A stretch of 64,000 nt of DNA from Sipunculus nudus (lineage: Eukaryota > Annelida > Sipuncula > Golfingiida > Sipunculidae): positions 52,900,917-52,964,916 of the forward strand of contig CM049319.1 in NCBI GenBank assembly GCA_026874595.1. Direction: 5' to 3'. Both the position numbers and the translations under genes were made by a program. Below are positions 36,815-48,875 of this stretch, piece after piece. Below the pieces are notes generated by a model. The model had not been told where the DNA came from, ran no database searches, and saw only the letters and a list, made by a program, of their open reading frames with translations. Numbering within the stretch: the stretch's first letter is position 1; each line of letters opens with the position of its first letter.

Positions 36815-38013
36815 GCCAATTCACCCTCTGACATTAGAGTCTACTAGTGTCAGAGTGCCTTTACATCTTGCATTGAGGACCACTTTGAAAGAGTAAGGCT
36901 CTATGAGGATGCAAATATTTTTGTCAGATTTGACTACTCCTCATGGTCTGCAAGCATACTGTCACTCGACATAAAAAAGACCAGTTGTCAGCTTGTTTAG
37001 TATACTTTCTAACAATACTAACCACGTGCTAGAAAAATTTGGTTTTAACTCAGCATATTGGTAAATCACTCAGCATGTTTATTGAATTTCTTACCTGATG
37101 AATGCCAGCATGGTTTGACGGGTTACTGGACATAACCAACTTGTACCTGATACAGAGTATAACTCTCTACCAATGAGATATATCTACAGCTTGGTTTGTG
37201 AGTTTACATGTATTCTTTTGCTTGAATCCATCACTCATAACCTAATATTAAGATCATTGACTGTTTACCACAAAATTAATTCAACAGGATGGATGACCAC
37301 TGCAGTATATTCCCCCATATGGCTTGTATCATAACTCAAGCAAGGCTTACTTGCCCAATATAAATGCCAACTGAGTCGAAGTATTCATGATTAGTCATTA
37401 GTGTTATATCATATCATTTATGTAAAACATTTACCTGTGTAAGGTTGTATGATTGAGTGATGGAAAGCTGAACTTGGTCATATGGCCTAGTAAGACAGTA
37501 TCAGACTGGATACAAAAATCTTCTTGGCTGAAACTGCTGGGTCAACTCCTTTAGTATTTCACAGAAATAATCCTGGGTTAGGGCTCTCAAATTGTTTGTT
37601 AAAAACAGTTCCAGTTCAGTGATTTTTGGCCGAAGTCACAGGAATTAGAACTTGGACATTTTACTGTATTTTACTCAGACACCCTTATATGTTTCTCCAT
37701 TGAAGATAAAGGTCCATATTGATTGTGTTACTCAAAAAATATCTCCAGGATTATCAGAATTATCTCCGTCTTAATGCTGTTAAATGTTATGCATGAATGA
37801 TTTTTGGATGAATTTGGAGACATTGAACTAAGATATTTTTACCTGATAAGTTATAACATCTGACATGACCCTTAAATACATCAATATTCATAACATTGTA
37901 CAAAGAAATGGGTAAAAATTTTAAAATGATAGAATTGTGAGATAACTGAGATAAAACAGACTGTAGTCACCAGCTGTAAGCTGTCCACTATAAGAAACAT
38001 TTCCTGATTGTAG
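36815..38013. other. Intron sequence, one repeat fragment
   Basis: Bases 37500-37640 (tcttcttggctgaaactgct, cagaaataatcctgggttag, ggttccagtt-like caagttccagttcag) match part of the 5105-type repeat. The rest is AT-rich with nothing recognised. Confidence 0.5.
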
Positions 38014-38170
38014 AACCATTCCCAGACGCTCAACATCCTTGACCTTTACCAAAGACGGCAAGGCGGTGATTGTAGGTGACAAGTCTGGTGACGCACATCG
38101 CTTCTCGCTGACCAATCCACAGGAAGATTGTGAAACCATACTCGGTCACGTTTCCATGCTTCTTGATGTG
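38014..38170 (+). CDS. WDR4: WDR4 exon, second recognised
   Basis: The 157-base exon has an acceptor ttgtag and a donor gatgtg|gtaagt. Its first base completes the arginine codon split by the previous intron, and it ends in phase 0. The peptide reads RTIPRRSTSLTF then KAVIVGDKSGDAHRFSL and ends GHVSMLLDV. The 'VADKSGDVYSF' and 'GHLSMLLDV' segments are hallmarks of WDR4, with the GH and following residues closing one WD40 blade. The intron before it is 4.36 kb and the one after 8.49 kb, both long for a housekeeping gene. Confidence 0.95.
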
Positions 38171-38653
38171 GTAAGTTCTTAAATTAACTTCTCAGAACTG
38201 CCCATGATTATGTATATGTCAGACACAAGATTGAAATCCAGGCAGATTTTAAATTCACCTAAATGAGATTGCGATTGTGATTTGCAAAATTGCGATAGGG
38301 ATCTTGTCTAGACAGATTTTAAACTCGTCTAGACAAGATCACAATTGCAATGTCAACTAGGTGAGAATTAAAGTCTATCATGGAGCAGACCAGGATATTA
38401 CAACTCCAATGTTGTAAAGAAAACTGAAAAAAATTAAGATAAATTAATTTTAGCCAATAATTGGTACGGTATGGATGCTGTAAACCACATGAAACACATC
38501 AAAGGTGCAAGTTATAATAAAAAACCTATTTAATAATTACATTTCCAAAATTAATGAAAATATCATCAACATATTACATTGATAATTATTACATTATTGT
38601 AAAAATTAATGTTAATTATTTCATTAATGTTATAATATTTTGTAAATATTATA
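38171..38653. other. Start of the 8.5-kb WDR4 intron
   Basis: AT-rich. It includes a short duplicated motif (cagattttaaa.tc.cct around 38242 and 38317). No feature is recognised. Confidence 0.4.
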
Positions 38654-39075
38654 TTTACGGATGCGGGGGACATTGTTTTGGGTTTGTCTGTCTGTCTGTC
38701 TGTCCGTTCGTCAGGTTTCGTTTCCGTGCGATAACTTTCCTAATTATTATCGGATTTCATCCAAATTTTGGTCAGACATTGCTCTCATGCATACCTTGGT
38801 TGGGATTAGTTTAGGAGGGTCTGGCTTTTCTCTGTCTGTCAGTTTGTCTGTCACTCTGTCAGGTTTTTGTTTCTGTGGAATAACTTTCATAAATATTATC
38901 CGATTTCATTCAAATTTTGATCAGTAATTGCTCTCATGCATACCCTTGTTGGGATTTGTTTTCGAGTGTCTGGCTTCTGTCTGTCTGTCACTCTGTCTGT
39001 CCAACCTGTATCCAGCATGAAAAACAACAAGATCCCAAAGTGGGGGACATTAATTCCGAGAATTTGCTTGTTTTA
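38654..39075 (+). repeat. Dispersed repeat with (GTCT)n tracts and cttgttt end
   Basis: It starts ttacggatgcgggggacatt and ends aaagtgggggacattaattc then gagaatttgcttgttt. It holds two related internal units offset by about 148 bases (caggtttcgtttccgtg... near 38712 and caggtttttgtttctgtgg... near 38860), each followed by a 'ctctcatgcataccttg' phrase, with (GTCT)n tracts between. The final CTTGTTT echoes the tail of the hairpin-headed elements. It is non-coding. Confidence 0.7.
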
Positions 39076-39145
39076 TATATAGATTTTAAATTATTTTAAA
39101 GAATATCAGAAATTTTCTAAAAAAAAATTTATTCAAGGATAACTG

Positions 39146-39734
39146 TATAGTCCGTCCCAAAACCCGTGTCCGCATGTTTTTTCGCGATAATTATTTTAAA
39201 AATATTCTTTAAGAATGCCCTTTGGTCTGACGTAGATAAACGGATATTCCGCCGATTCTGTGTAAAGAAGTTATATATCATGTAAAATGTATTTACTTTG
39301 CGACTCTTTTGCCATATTTATGCTGAAATACCGTGAATGGCGTCTTCCCGGCACTGCTGGACAGTACATTCCTCCATGTTACACTTTCCATGTCTATGGC
39401 TACGTTTTGTGTTTGTAAGACAACTCCGACATCACAAAGACGTCACAGTGATCGGTCGTGTGTCACCTTCAATTGACTGACGTCATAAGTTTGACTTGCT
39501 TGTTTATTATCAGTTCTCAGGCAAGGAATAAGTCGTAAACGCTGTAACTTGTTTTGTCATATTTTGGATTATTCGTGTCATACAAAATTAAAGCAAGGTA
39601 AGGCATTACTTTTTGCGTAGGTAGTCGGCGGAATAGCTCCTGCAAACTTTGGACAAAAAAGATTTACACGGCTTCACTTGTATAAAAAATAATCCCGGAA
39701 AAACATGCGGACACGGGTACTGGGACGAACTATA
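39146..39734. mobile_element. TIR element (MITE), ~589 bp
   Basis: The left end TATAGTCCGTCCCAAAACCC continues GTGTCCGCATGTTTTTT. The right end on the reverse complement reads TATAGTTCGTCCCAGTACCC and GTGTCCGCATGTTTTTCC. The TIR is about 50 bases with some ten differences. TATA or TA is present at both borders, compatible with a TA target duplication. The interior contains gacgtcacagtgatcggtcg and tgactgacgtcataag, but no transposase ORF. The ends and length are similar to the element at 12406, so they form one MITE family. Confidence 0.85.
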
Positions 39735-40130
39735 ATAGCTACATTACATCTCATGCCATAATGTTTAAACATAGGTGAAAATCCTTAGGCTTCTTTGATG
39801 TGGAAAGGTAACTATAAAAATTATAATTTTGTAGAATATTTAAGTATTAAATGTACAAAAATGAATTATATTTTTAATTTAAATATATAAAAGGGCTTCC
39901 CACATAAGCTAGACAGAAAATAAAAATATGTGTTTTTGAAAATGTTTACCCCTCTATATGTGGAAAACAAAATGTTTTGAATCATAAATGGCTTAGAAAT
40001 ATCAATCTAAAATTAAAATATATAAAACTAGTAAATTTTATTTAAATATTAAAATATTCAGCTAGTTTCAGGGAATCCCAGAATTTTCACATACTATATT
40101 GTAGAGAATTTTTAAGCTTTCAGAATATGA
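39735..40130. other. AT-rich intron sequence
   Basis: No feature is recognised. Confidence 0.4.
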
Positions 40131-40133
40131 ACA

Positions 40134-40255
40134 GGTCAAGTGGTCATAGAGCAACACAGTGCTGTGGTTGAATCCACAACAGCTGACTCGAGTGGAAGTG
40201 AGTCCAGGCTAGTGGAGTCTGAGTCCTCAGGGTTTGAGTCCAGATAGAAAAATTG
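40134..40255 (+). repeat. tRNA-like SINE fragment
   Basis: Two successive B-box-like words (tggttgaatccac near 40168 and gggtttgagtccag near 40230) are each preceded by an A-box-like word (gtcaagtggtcatag, aggctagtggag). It may be a dimeric or twice-inserted tRNA-derived SINE. Weak evidence. Confidence 0.4.
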
Positions 40256-40387
40256 ATTTTTTTTTCATGTGAAAGCAAATGCACTATGTGGATGTGTGTT
40301 ATTATTTCTTGCCATAAGATACCTGTTTTCTGATACCAAGAAAAATTATTCTATCAGAATTTAAAAAAATATAGATATATATAATAT

Positions 40388-41076
40388 ATAAACTAGCTGA
40401 TAAACCCGGTATACCGGGCTTTTTACCGCGGTTTGGGAGATATATTAACTGAGATATTGAATGTTGGCTCATTTTTTATGATAAAAGTTAAAAGAAAATA
40501 TAGATTTTAAGTGGGATACTCTCAGAATACGATATGTACAAATAATTTTTTACTGTTATTTTGTGGCGCTGTGCTCGTGGCTAAAATCATATCCCGGTAT
40601 GTTTACCTTGAAGACCTGGTCAGTGACCTTTTTTTCATCGTATCAAACAAATTTGAGGCCTGACACCTCAGACACCACCCCAGCCCTGTTCCTGACATTG
40701 GGACTTTGAATTAGGTTTGTCATTAATCCTCCTGGGTTGAACTCTCCATTTCATAAAGCGAGAAACATGTGTTTTTCTCTTTAACTGACCACGCACATAG
40801 GTCAAATCCCTCATTGAAAGCAAGCATTATTCATATGAACAATAGTCCTTAGTGTTAGAGGTTAAATGACCACGATGCACGCATTCCGGTGATTGCCGAA
40901 GGCAGTTCGGCTGTGCTCGGTAAAAAAACAGTAAAATCACTTAAAATTATATGTATATTAAAAATTATTTATTTTCATGTCACTGCGGGGATAATAACTT
41001 TTAAAATGATGTATGGCACAATATTGTACACAACGCGGTTTTAGAGAACATTGTAAACAAACATGAACTCAATTCC
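40388..41076. repeat. Unclassified repeat-like segment with CCCGGTATACCGGG palindrome
   Basis: It starts aaactagctgataaacccgg then tataccgggctttttaccgc. CCCGGTATACCGGG at about 40406-40419 is a perfect 14-base palindrome. GC is raised through 40570-40930 (gccgaaggcagttcggctgtg is another inverted repeat). The 'CTAGCTGATAAACCCGG' start is familiar from transposon ends in other invertebrates, but I cannot assign a family and see no second copy in the window. Confidence 0.4.
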
Positions 41077-43734
41077 TTTTTAGCTCAGCTGACTATAAGT
41101 CAACTGAGCTATAGTCGTGGTCCATTGTCCGTCGTCCGTCCCTCTGTCCGTCCGTCCGTCAGTCCGTCCGTCCGTCCGTCCGTAGATGTGGCACGTTTTG
41201 TAACAGTAAGACCTAGGAATCCAAAATTTGGCATAGTGTTAGATGTCCCCAAGATCTCCTACCAAGCCGAAAACTGGGTCTTTGCGACTTTGTTCCTTTG
41301 AGAAATTAAGGAAAAACCTCAAATTTTTATTAAAAACCTATTTTCACACTTCAGGGCTGCCTAATATCAAAACCACTCATCTGTTTTTCCTCATATTTAC
41401 CATAAATATTCCTCTATATAGTTTTAATGTACATGCCTGAAATTATGTCTGTATTATATAATTTAAGAAAGTTATGGGCCAGAACATAATGCATTTTGTA
41501 AAAAATCAGGAAAAATATTTGATCACTTAACACAAAACTTGTTAAAGCTATGGACTTTTTTTCAAGTAATATAACTTTAATTAATCAAAATTAAATTGTA
41601 TACCCAAAATTAGATCAAAATCTTTAAAATTTTTTAAAATATTAACAAAAATAAAAAATTGGTACCTTAAATTTTGCCTAACTTTGACCATGGCACGTTT
41701 TTTTCCTGTAAGAACTGTGGATTTAATTTTCTCAGCATGTTTTTGTTAGCATTTTGTCTGTTAACACCAAAAATTTGAAACCAGTTGATCAAAAACTGTA
41801 GATTTTATTCAAGTTTTCAAGCACCATGTAACATATTGTTTACATCAGGCTAGTGTTATGCAGTTTGCTAGAGCTCAGCTCCCCAGCTTAAGCTCTCAGT
41901 TCCTAAAATTTGGCATACAATTAGATGTCTCCAAAATTCCCTACCATGCCAAGAATTTGGTCACTAGGACTTAATACCTTTGAGATATTAATGAAAAACT
42001 TCATTTTTCAATTAAAAACCCATTGTTACACTTCAATACTGCCTAATATCAAAACCACTGATCTGACTTTAATCATATATAATATACATGTTTTTCTATA
42101 CATTCTCTGTGCACATACCAGAAATGATGTCGGTATTGTGTAATTGTTTTAAGTTATGGCCCCAAACATAATGCACTTTGTAAAAAATCAAGAAATATAT
42201 TTACTCCCTTAACAAGGGGCTTGCTGAAGCTAGAGATTTTTTGTCAGGGATGTAACATTATTTAATCAAGATTCAATTGAATACCCAAAATTAGTTCTGA
42301 ATTTTTAAAATTTTATAAGTTATTAGTATAAATATAAAATTAGTACCTGAAATTTTGCCCAACTTTGACCATTTCACTTTTGTTTCATGTGAGCTCTGTT
42401 TACATAATTTTCATATCATGCATACATAAGGATTTCAGCTTTTTAGTTTAGAAAGCTGAAAGAAATTGGCCAAAAATTGTAGCTTTTATTAATGTTTTAA
42501 TGAGACCATGTCAGACCTTGGCTCTCTCCAGCCACTCTTGAGTCACCTGTATGTTGACCTTGTTGAACTTTCAGCAAATTATGCACGCTTGAGACCAGGC
42601 ATATACTGGGGCAGCAAGGCAGCTTATGGCCAGCCACAGTTGATCCAGGTGTCCAACCCAACTCATCTAGTAGTTTTTACCAACAACATAACAATAAACA
42701 ATAAATTAATCAATTTTTATTGGTTTTTAATAACAAATTAAAGAAAAATAAAAAAGGATTTGGTTAGTTTATTATAATAGGGAATTAACTTGCAGTAACT
42801 GATGATATAAGAATCTTGTATCGATGGATAGCATGTCACGTATTCCAAATAACACCATGCAGTCACCTATGGCATTTTTCAGTTCAATTTTAATAATAAA
42901 AAAGTAAATCATATTATTCATTACTAATCATTAGGGGTCATATGAAGGAAATTAATGATAGACAAAGATGCAGTTGATAATATTAATCTAGATTCCTACT
43001 GTGTCTAGTGTGTACATTGATGTGAATTAGTCCAAAATAAATATATCACATTTATTTTATTTTAATATAAATAAAAGCCATAAAACCAGGTACTTATGAT
43101 CATTATTTAAATGTGTGAATTTTGTACATTCTGGATTCTCAACACCATTGTTTGGTGAAAACTGAATAAATACCAGACATGGTGGGAATACTTTGCAATT
43201 GTATTTAAATACGAATATGAATATGTACTCCATTATAAAATTTCTTGCATAAAGAATGGGAATTCAGGTAAAAATGAAAGTATATGAATACCAGTGCAAA
43301 TACTTTCCAAATGTATTCATGAAAGCATTCATGAATATATTCTTTAATATTATTTTAATAATCATTTCAATTATATTTCATTTTAAAAATCATACGATTC
43401 TCTTATTATTTTTAATAAAAATTATATCTGGGACAATATTTGTAATTTTTTAAATAAATAGTTAAACTCTTATATTATATGTTCTGCTTATAAGTTATAT
43501 GGCCAAGTCAAAATCTGTGTGACAATAGTACTCTATTTGTTAATAAAATAAATGAAATCAATTCTGTTCTCTGTCTCCAAAGGTACTATCAAAATCATAC
43601 ATAAGCTTAACAACAACAACTCATAATACATCTTATACTTATTACCACACAAAACCAGCATGTGCCTCATTTCTAAATCATATTTTTTTATCATATATAA
43701 CAGCTGAGCGTCGTGACCCATAGGTCCCTTGTTT
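41077..43734 (+). mobile_element. Hairpin-headed 2.65-kb repeat element, copy B
   Basis: The head hairpin is at 41082-41110, followed by a (TCCG)n tract. The tail is CAGCTGAGCGTCGTGACCCA then taggtcccttgttt. It is colinear with copy A (14381) over its full length, with only scattered substitutions and small indels, so both are relatively young. It contains the same ~682-base diverged internal direct duplication. It lies inside the 8.5-kb WDR4 intron, in the same orientation as the gene. Confidence 0.85.
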
Positions 43735-44635
43735 AAGTAATATATTACATATTAATTCATATAATAAGAAATTTTAGGGAGTGGGACAAGAAAATCTTAT
43801 CTTCTATTTTTGGCAGTGAGGATGCTGTCCCTGGAGTAGTTTTGTTTCACAACCCTGTCCTATCCCTAACAGGTTTATTTCTCCTAGTTCCTTGAAACCA
43901 CTTTTTTGGGGGGGCTGCCCTGTTGCGTTAACTCCTTGATGTCACAGGTTTCTTATCAAGATTATGGGTATACTACGGGTAATTTTTACATAACATTGTT
44001 ATTGTATGATTACATTGATATTAAACTAGTAGACAGTGCTACCAACAGGCCATTGATTTATCCTAAAGAACATTATTTCATTTGAATTTGAAACAGAAAA
44101 TTATGTATCAAAAACTTGTATAAAGTTCACATTAAAGACATGTAGTGATGATTATAAGTGTCTAATTCCAACAGCAGGGGGAGCTAGTGGTCAAAGAGTG
44201 AAAAAGCACTGATATTTTTCAGGCCATATTGTTAGCCTAGTCTTTATTTACCTGCTATTTGTCAAGAAATATAAATGACTAAATGTAATAACACTATCTT
44301 TATGTTAATGTTGGTATATATAAATAATTAAATATAACTATACCTAAAGTAATGAAAAAAAGGTGTGGGGCTTATCCAGTAGGTGTTGTTGAGAAGGTAA
44401 TATACTCTGGTGGTGGTTATAGGTGCAGGAGATGGCTATCTTCCTCCTGTTGTGTGGAATATTTTGAAAATCAATATAGAGAAAAATGACTGTGATATAC
44501 TTCTGTGTATTGGCATGTTCACGAAAATACATGGTTCATTCACCCTCTGAGGCTCACTCATGTTGGATTTGAAATGTACCATATTTTTAGGTTATGTTGC
44601 TTTCTGATGCACCCTCTCACCATGTCAGACTGACC
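43735..44635. other. Intron sequence, SINE fragment
   Basis: gacagtgctaccaacaggcc at about 44031 matches the 3' part of the SINE at 57777. The rest is AT-rich with nothing recognised. Confidence 0.45.
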
Positions 44636-44639
44636 CATA

Positions 44640-44970
44640 AGTTACATCTCGTTAATATGGCCCCATCTGACCAATATTTACCCAGGTAAAAGCAGCCTTG
44701 GACAGTGTGTCCAGCCGTGGTAGAGGTAACAGAACACTATACAAACACGGGCTGCATCCACTGGGTAAATCCTGATGAATAAGCCAGGCGGAGTTGCACG
44801 CCAGCTCTGTTATGTCGGTGACTTCTAACATGGCCAGGTGCTTTAACAGTTGGTATTTGTCCTCTCTGCTTGAGTTAATATTTGCTGCATCGCTGAGGTT
44901 ACATGAAAAATAAACATGCACCTGTCTCTGCTTCCATGATGGCCCAGCTTGGAAAAATTTTCTTGTTTAA
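44640..44970. promoter_or_regulatory. GC-elevated island in WDR4 intron, candidate regulatory block
   Basis: A complex, non-repetitive block (ctcgttaatatggccccatc ... cgctgaggttacatgaaaaa) with raised GC and no WDR4-phase exon. The 89-codon minus-strand ORF 44652-44921 lacks a recognisable domain. Function is inferred. Confidence 0.3.
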
Positions 44971-46262
44971 TCTTCATTAATTTAAAAGGTGACGTATATG
45001 CTCAGGTGTGCTTTGTGCACAGGTGTAACGAGATATAAACCTCCCCGTCATGTTTGCAATGAGAACTTTCCCTAAAGCATTGTTTCAGGATTCTTGTCAT
45101 AGAAATCTCTCTCTTGATCAGTTTCAAACTTTAAGCATGTGTTCATATGAAGATACTGTTCTTGGTATATCTTCTTTACAATTGAACTTAAATATGATAT
45201 ATCTGTTTGTAATGGGTGTTTTCTTAAGAGCCCTGAACATATTAAATCTCTCCTTTAAACTCAGAATTGATTTCTTCAGCCCTACAAGACTATTGTTGAT
45301 TTTATTGTCTGACAGATATGTTGTGTTTGCTTGTAAGAACACAATTTATTTCAAAATTTAAATGTTTTGCGGTGGTTAACAACAAGTAGTAATGTAAATA
45401 CAGAAGGCAAAATATACAGTATCTGAGCAGTCCCATTTTATCAGGTAACTTTTTGCCCAGTGTTGATTCCCTGGTCCCTGGAATCAGCCTGCACATGGGG
45501 TTTTCCTGACATCTGCTTTTGTATGCTGCAGGGATATTGGATGAATATTCTAGATTGTTCAAGGTGACCCTGGATGCCTCTCAGGCCGACTCGTATTTTC
45601 ATCATTTTTTTTTGCCTCACAAAAAATATGTAAAATAAAATACAATATTAAAGCCAGCTATAGCCCTGCCTTGTCTATAGAATTTATGTGATTTCTGGCT
45701 TACTCTTTGTACATATTACTGAACTGTAGGTAATTCCTTCTCAAAAAAGTTCTTATAACGTTTCTGTGGTAGTGGTGTGAGGCTTGCGGTATGAGGCTTG
45801 TTTATGTACAAGCTGTTAGTAAAGCTGTTAAATGTGCTAGTGTTTACAAACAGGAAAAGCACATGACCAAAGATGGTCTTTGGTCGATCGCTTGGAACAT
45901 CCCCCCCCCCCCAGATATCCTTTTTGGATGTATTTGGGTAATGACCAGTGGTCATTTTGTCTGGCCCCACATGTTATAAACATAAAGATATAAAAAAAAG
46001 GGACAGCCTGTGTGGGATTGTCACTTTCTAGCTTATCTTATAAAAGGTCAAAGCAATTATCTTGATTTTATAAATGCAGATATCAGAATAGGCCCCTTTA
46101 GCAGTAACAGCTCTTACTGAGCAAGATTCCTTGATAGCAACAGCAGGTAACAGGACTTCCCAGGACAAAGATAAAAGACTGATATTTGTATTTTCTTACA
46201 TCATGCACAGTTGAAGGGATAGCTGTTACATCCTTAACATTTGCATTTGTTAACATCACACA
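44971..46262. other. Intron sequence, unassigned
   Basis: Several ORFs of 60-103 codons overlap on both strands (45050-45361 plus, 45302-45562 minus, 45716-45970 minus) without domains. A poly-C run is at 45901-45912. No exon is recognised. Confidence 0.4.
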
Positions 46263-46310
46263 GTATATATATATATATATATACACACACATGTATATGT
46301 ATATGTGTCT
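46263..46310. repeat. (TA)n(CA)n microsatellite
   Basis: A TA run of about 20 bases followed by acacacac and a tatatg-rich continuation. Confidence 0.85.
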
Positions 46311-46479
46311 ATAGCTTTTATATGCATTTTTTTGTGTGTATGCATATTATGTGTATACTGACCTATACAACTATGTATATGCACCACGAGTCTGAAAATA
46401 AAGCATTATCATTGATAGATAACATGGTATTTTTAGGAGAAAACACTATATTTCATGTGTATTCCAGACTCCTGGTATG

Positions 46480-46565
46480 TGAATAGGTCCCTTTAAGATT
46501 TTGGAGCATAAGGTCCTTGGTTCAAACCCCACCAGTGTCATAAAACTCAAAACAGTGAAATTTCG
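46480..46565 (+). repeat. tRNA-like SINE head fragment
   Basis: cataaggtccttggttcaaaccccaccagtgtcat has the B-box and adjoining sequence of the SINE at 57777 (ctggttcaaaatccaccggtgcc). It ends near 46550, about 110 bases before the next WDR4 exon. Confidence 0.5.
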
Positions 46566-46661
46566 ATGACCTCTCAGAGATCCGCATCATCGTCAGGTAT
46601 GACAGGTTATGATGGCGGGTTATGATGTAAAAATTTTGAGTGTTTGATGATTTTTTGTCAG

Positions 46662-46774
46662 GCTGTGATAAACGATGACAAGTACCTCGTAACATGTGAC
46701 CGTGATGAGAAGATTCGTGTCTCCTGCTATCCTGAGACCTTCGTCATCCACTCGTTCTGCCTGGGTCACACAGA
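46662..46774 (+). CDS. WDR4: WDR4 exon, third recognised
   Basis: The 113-base exon has an acceptor ttttttgtcag and a donor cacaga|gtaggt. It starts in phase 0 after the preceding GTG codon and ends after two bases. The peptide carries [17 protein letters not shown] and HSFCLGHTE. 'DRDEKIRVS...FCLGHTEFV' is the most diagnostic stretch of WDR4 across animals, with the DRDEKIRV strand and GHTEFV loop belonging to one WD40 blade. Confidence 0.97.
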
Positions 46775-46969
46775 GTAGGTGAATTTTTTAAAAAGGTTTT
46801 ACCAGAAAAATTTCTGTTCTGTTATTTGTATTCCCCAAAATGGACTTTTGCAGATACTTGATACAATTTTTTTCAGCTGAGTACCCCTGCCACAACTGCT
46901 GCCACCACATTTGTTTCCATAGAACTCCACTAAGACTCCTGGGCTGATCTTTCTGATACCCTTGTTAAT

Positions 46970-47180
46970 GATTGGGTCACATGTGAACTGGTGTCTAACA
47001 AAGATTGGTGGTGTCACCTGCAATCCTTTTCTTGTAGTGTCAATTTGTGTATTGTTTTAGAGATAATACCCATTATCTCAGCAGTGGTTCAATGTATTGG
47101 GCTGATATTGTGCATATCCACAGATCTAGGATTCCTCCATTGTTTACGTAAGGCTAGTGGCACCGTTATTACCTCATAAA
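46970..47180 (+). repeat. Degenerate unit of the ~280-bp satellite
   Basis: Shares ggtggtgtcacctgcaatcc, tatctcagcagtggttcaat and a closing agtggcaccg with the satellite at 32340-33432. It is a single old copy inside a 722-bp intron. Confidence 0.6.
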
Positions 47181-47496
47181 GAGAAAAAGAATAGGATATT
47201 AATAAAAGGAAACAAACATGACTATTTCGTGTTTGTGTTAAAGTATTTGATGTAATATTTACATATTTATCATAACATATTATTAATTAACAAAAGGCAT
47301 GCTAAAAATGTAATTCACCAGAACTTATATGACAGAATTGTAGGCAAAGTAAATTTAGTTAAATAGATTAGAATGAAAGGTTTTGAGTTGTTATAAATAA
47401 AGTTTTAACAGAGTGAGTTCCCAGGTCTGGAGATTGTATTATTATGTTCTTAAGATCATACAGAAGCTAAACCTCTTATATATTATTATTTTGTAG

Positions 47497-47554
47497 GTTT
47501 GTGACCAAGATTAAGTATTTACGGTCCTTGGATCTTCTGGTTTCTGCTTCAGGG
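47497..47554 (+). CDS. WDR4: WDR4 exon, fourth recognised (58 bp)
   Basis: A short exon with acceptor ttttgtag and donor tcaggg|gtaggt. Its first base completes the glutamate codon, giving EFVTKIKYLRSLDLLVSASG, and it ends in phase 0. It matches the WDR4 segment that joins the GHTEFV loop to the SxSGDGTLRxW strand. It is too short to be obvious alone; its position and phase between two certain exons make it secure. Confidence 0.95.
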
Positions 47555-48720
47555 GTAGGTATCAAGAATATTCCTGTTTTATAAAAAGTAGCCTTCCAAC
47601 ACAAGAGTGTACTTGAGGACCTCACTAGTCTGATTCAAGTTTATTTAATCCATAAAAGAGTTTAAATTCATACTTGTTTTCACAGGCTGTAGGTTCAGTT
47701 CAAAGATCAACCTAGTTTGTTTTGTGGCTCTTCCTTTTTGCAGGATCTGCAGGATCTCTAGGTTTTATGTTGTGGATTTATACCTCAACAGTATTCATTC
47801 ACTTTTGACAGCATGGGGATACCATATTTTTTCTTGGACTATCATCAGAATTTATCAATCATAGTTACTAAGTTAGACTTTACCAGTTACTTATACTATA
47901 AAGGTAGACTTGATGATGCCAAAGTAAAGTTCACTTCCATTGGCCTTTAGGGCCATTCCTCTCAAGTACAACCATCAGCTTCCTGTTATCACCCAAATGC
48001 ATAAATACCATAGTGATAAATTCAAGAGAATCATCCATTTGAAACGGCAAAAATTTGAGTTAAGCAAGTGAGTTTAGCTTGAATTAGAAGGTTTTAGAGT
48101 TCCAGTTTTCTAATTTAAGCTGGGGCTTATATTTGAGAAAGTACAGTAATTATGTTTTGTCACTTGCTAAAGCAAAAACATTAAACACAAGATGATTGGA
48201 TGACTTTTTGTAAACATTTTTAGAAAAGGTGCACAACTGCATAGTAAGGAGGTACTCTTATCATTTCCTTGTGGAGTAACCACAATAATTTACTTGTAAT
48301 TTGATGGATTTTTATGAAACTCATTCTTAATGTACTTTTAATGTAAAGTATCCTACCCAAGTTCAGTTCTGGGAAAGATCCACATATTGTTATGAGGTCA
48401 GAGGTCACCAGACTGCATTGTGGTATTGCCATGATAACCTGCCACAAATGTGATGGAGTTTCACAAGGCCACCATGTTGCCATGAACATCAGCAGGTGAG
48501 GAATCCCTAGCTGAAATGACATCATGGGCAGAGTCCTTCTCCTTTCTATGCACATAAAAATGCTGGTTTCAGCCTGTATCATTCAGCCTGTACATATGAG
48601 CATGATTATGTGTCCATGGAAGAAGGACATTACAAATGGCATTATGTTCACTCTCTTTTTGCTCTTGTTCCTCATTTTATCAGTAAATGTGGTTGATACC
48701 TTTGTAACCTTGTGTTTCAG
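47555..48720. other. WDR4 intron, 1.17 kb
   Basis: No nested exon is recognised. The segment 48330-48520 (e.g. gaggtcagaggtcaccagac) reads like an old dispersed repeat. The 120-codon minus-strand ORF 48220-48582 has no recognisable domain. Confidence 0.5.
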
Positions 48721-48875
48721 GATGGAACTCTGAGAGTTTGGGACTACAAGGAAGGAAACCAGTTTGTGTGCAGAAAATGTGATGCAGACTTTTCATTGGC
48801 TGAAACTGAATACCTTGACATTCACTGTCTGAGTGTGATTGAAAGTCAAAATATCATCATCATCTCATGTCACAG
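48721..48875 (+). CDS. WDR4: WDR4 exon, fifth recognised
   Basis: The 155-base exon has an acceptor ttgtgtttcag and a donor gtcacag|gtaact. It starts in phase 0 and ends after two bases. The peptide begins DGTLRVWDYKEGNQF, the fourth strand of a WD40 blade with the usual W, and ends VIESQNIIIISCH plus a split arginine. The last 24 bases of the exon and the donor are the first unit of the 40-bp minisatellite that follows. The exon therefore has 13 downstream look-alike donors. Confidence 0.96.

Noticed and set aside
38654-39075. Coding ORFs of 86-88 codons with Cys/Val/Ser-rich sequence
   Set aside because: Produced by (GTCT)n tracts in a dispersed repeat.
48220-48582. 120-codon minus-strand ORF inside a WDR4 intron
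   Set aside because: No recognisable domain. It is antisense to the gene and overlaps repeat-like DNA.
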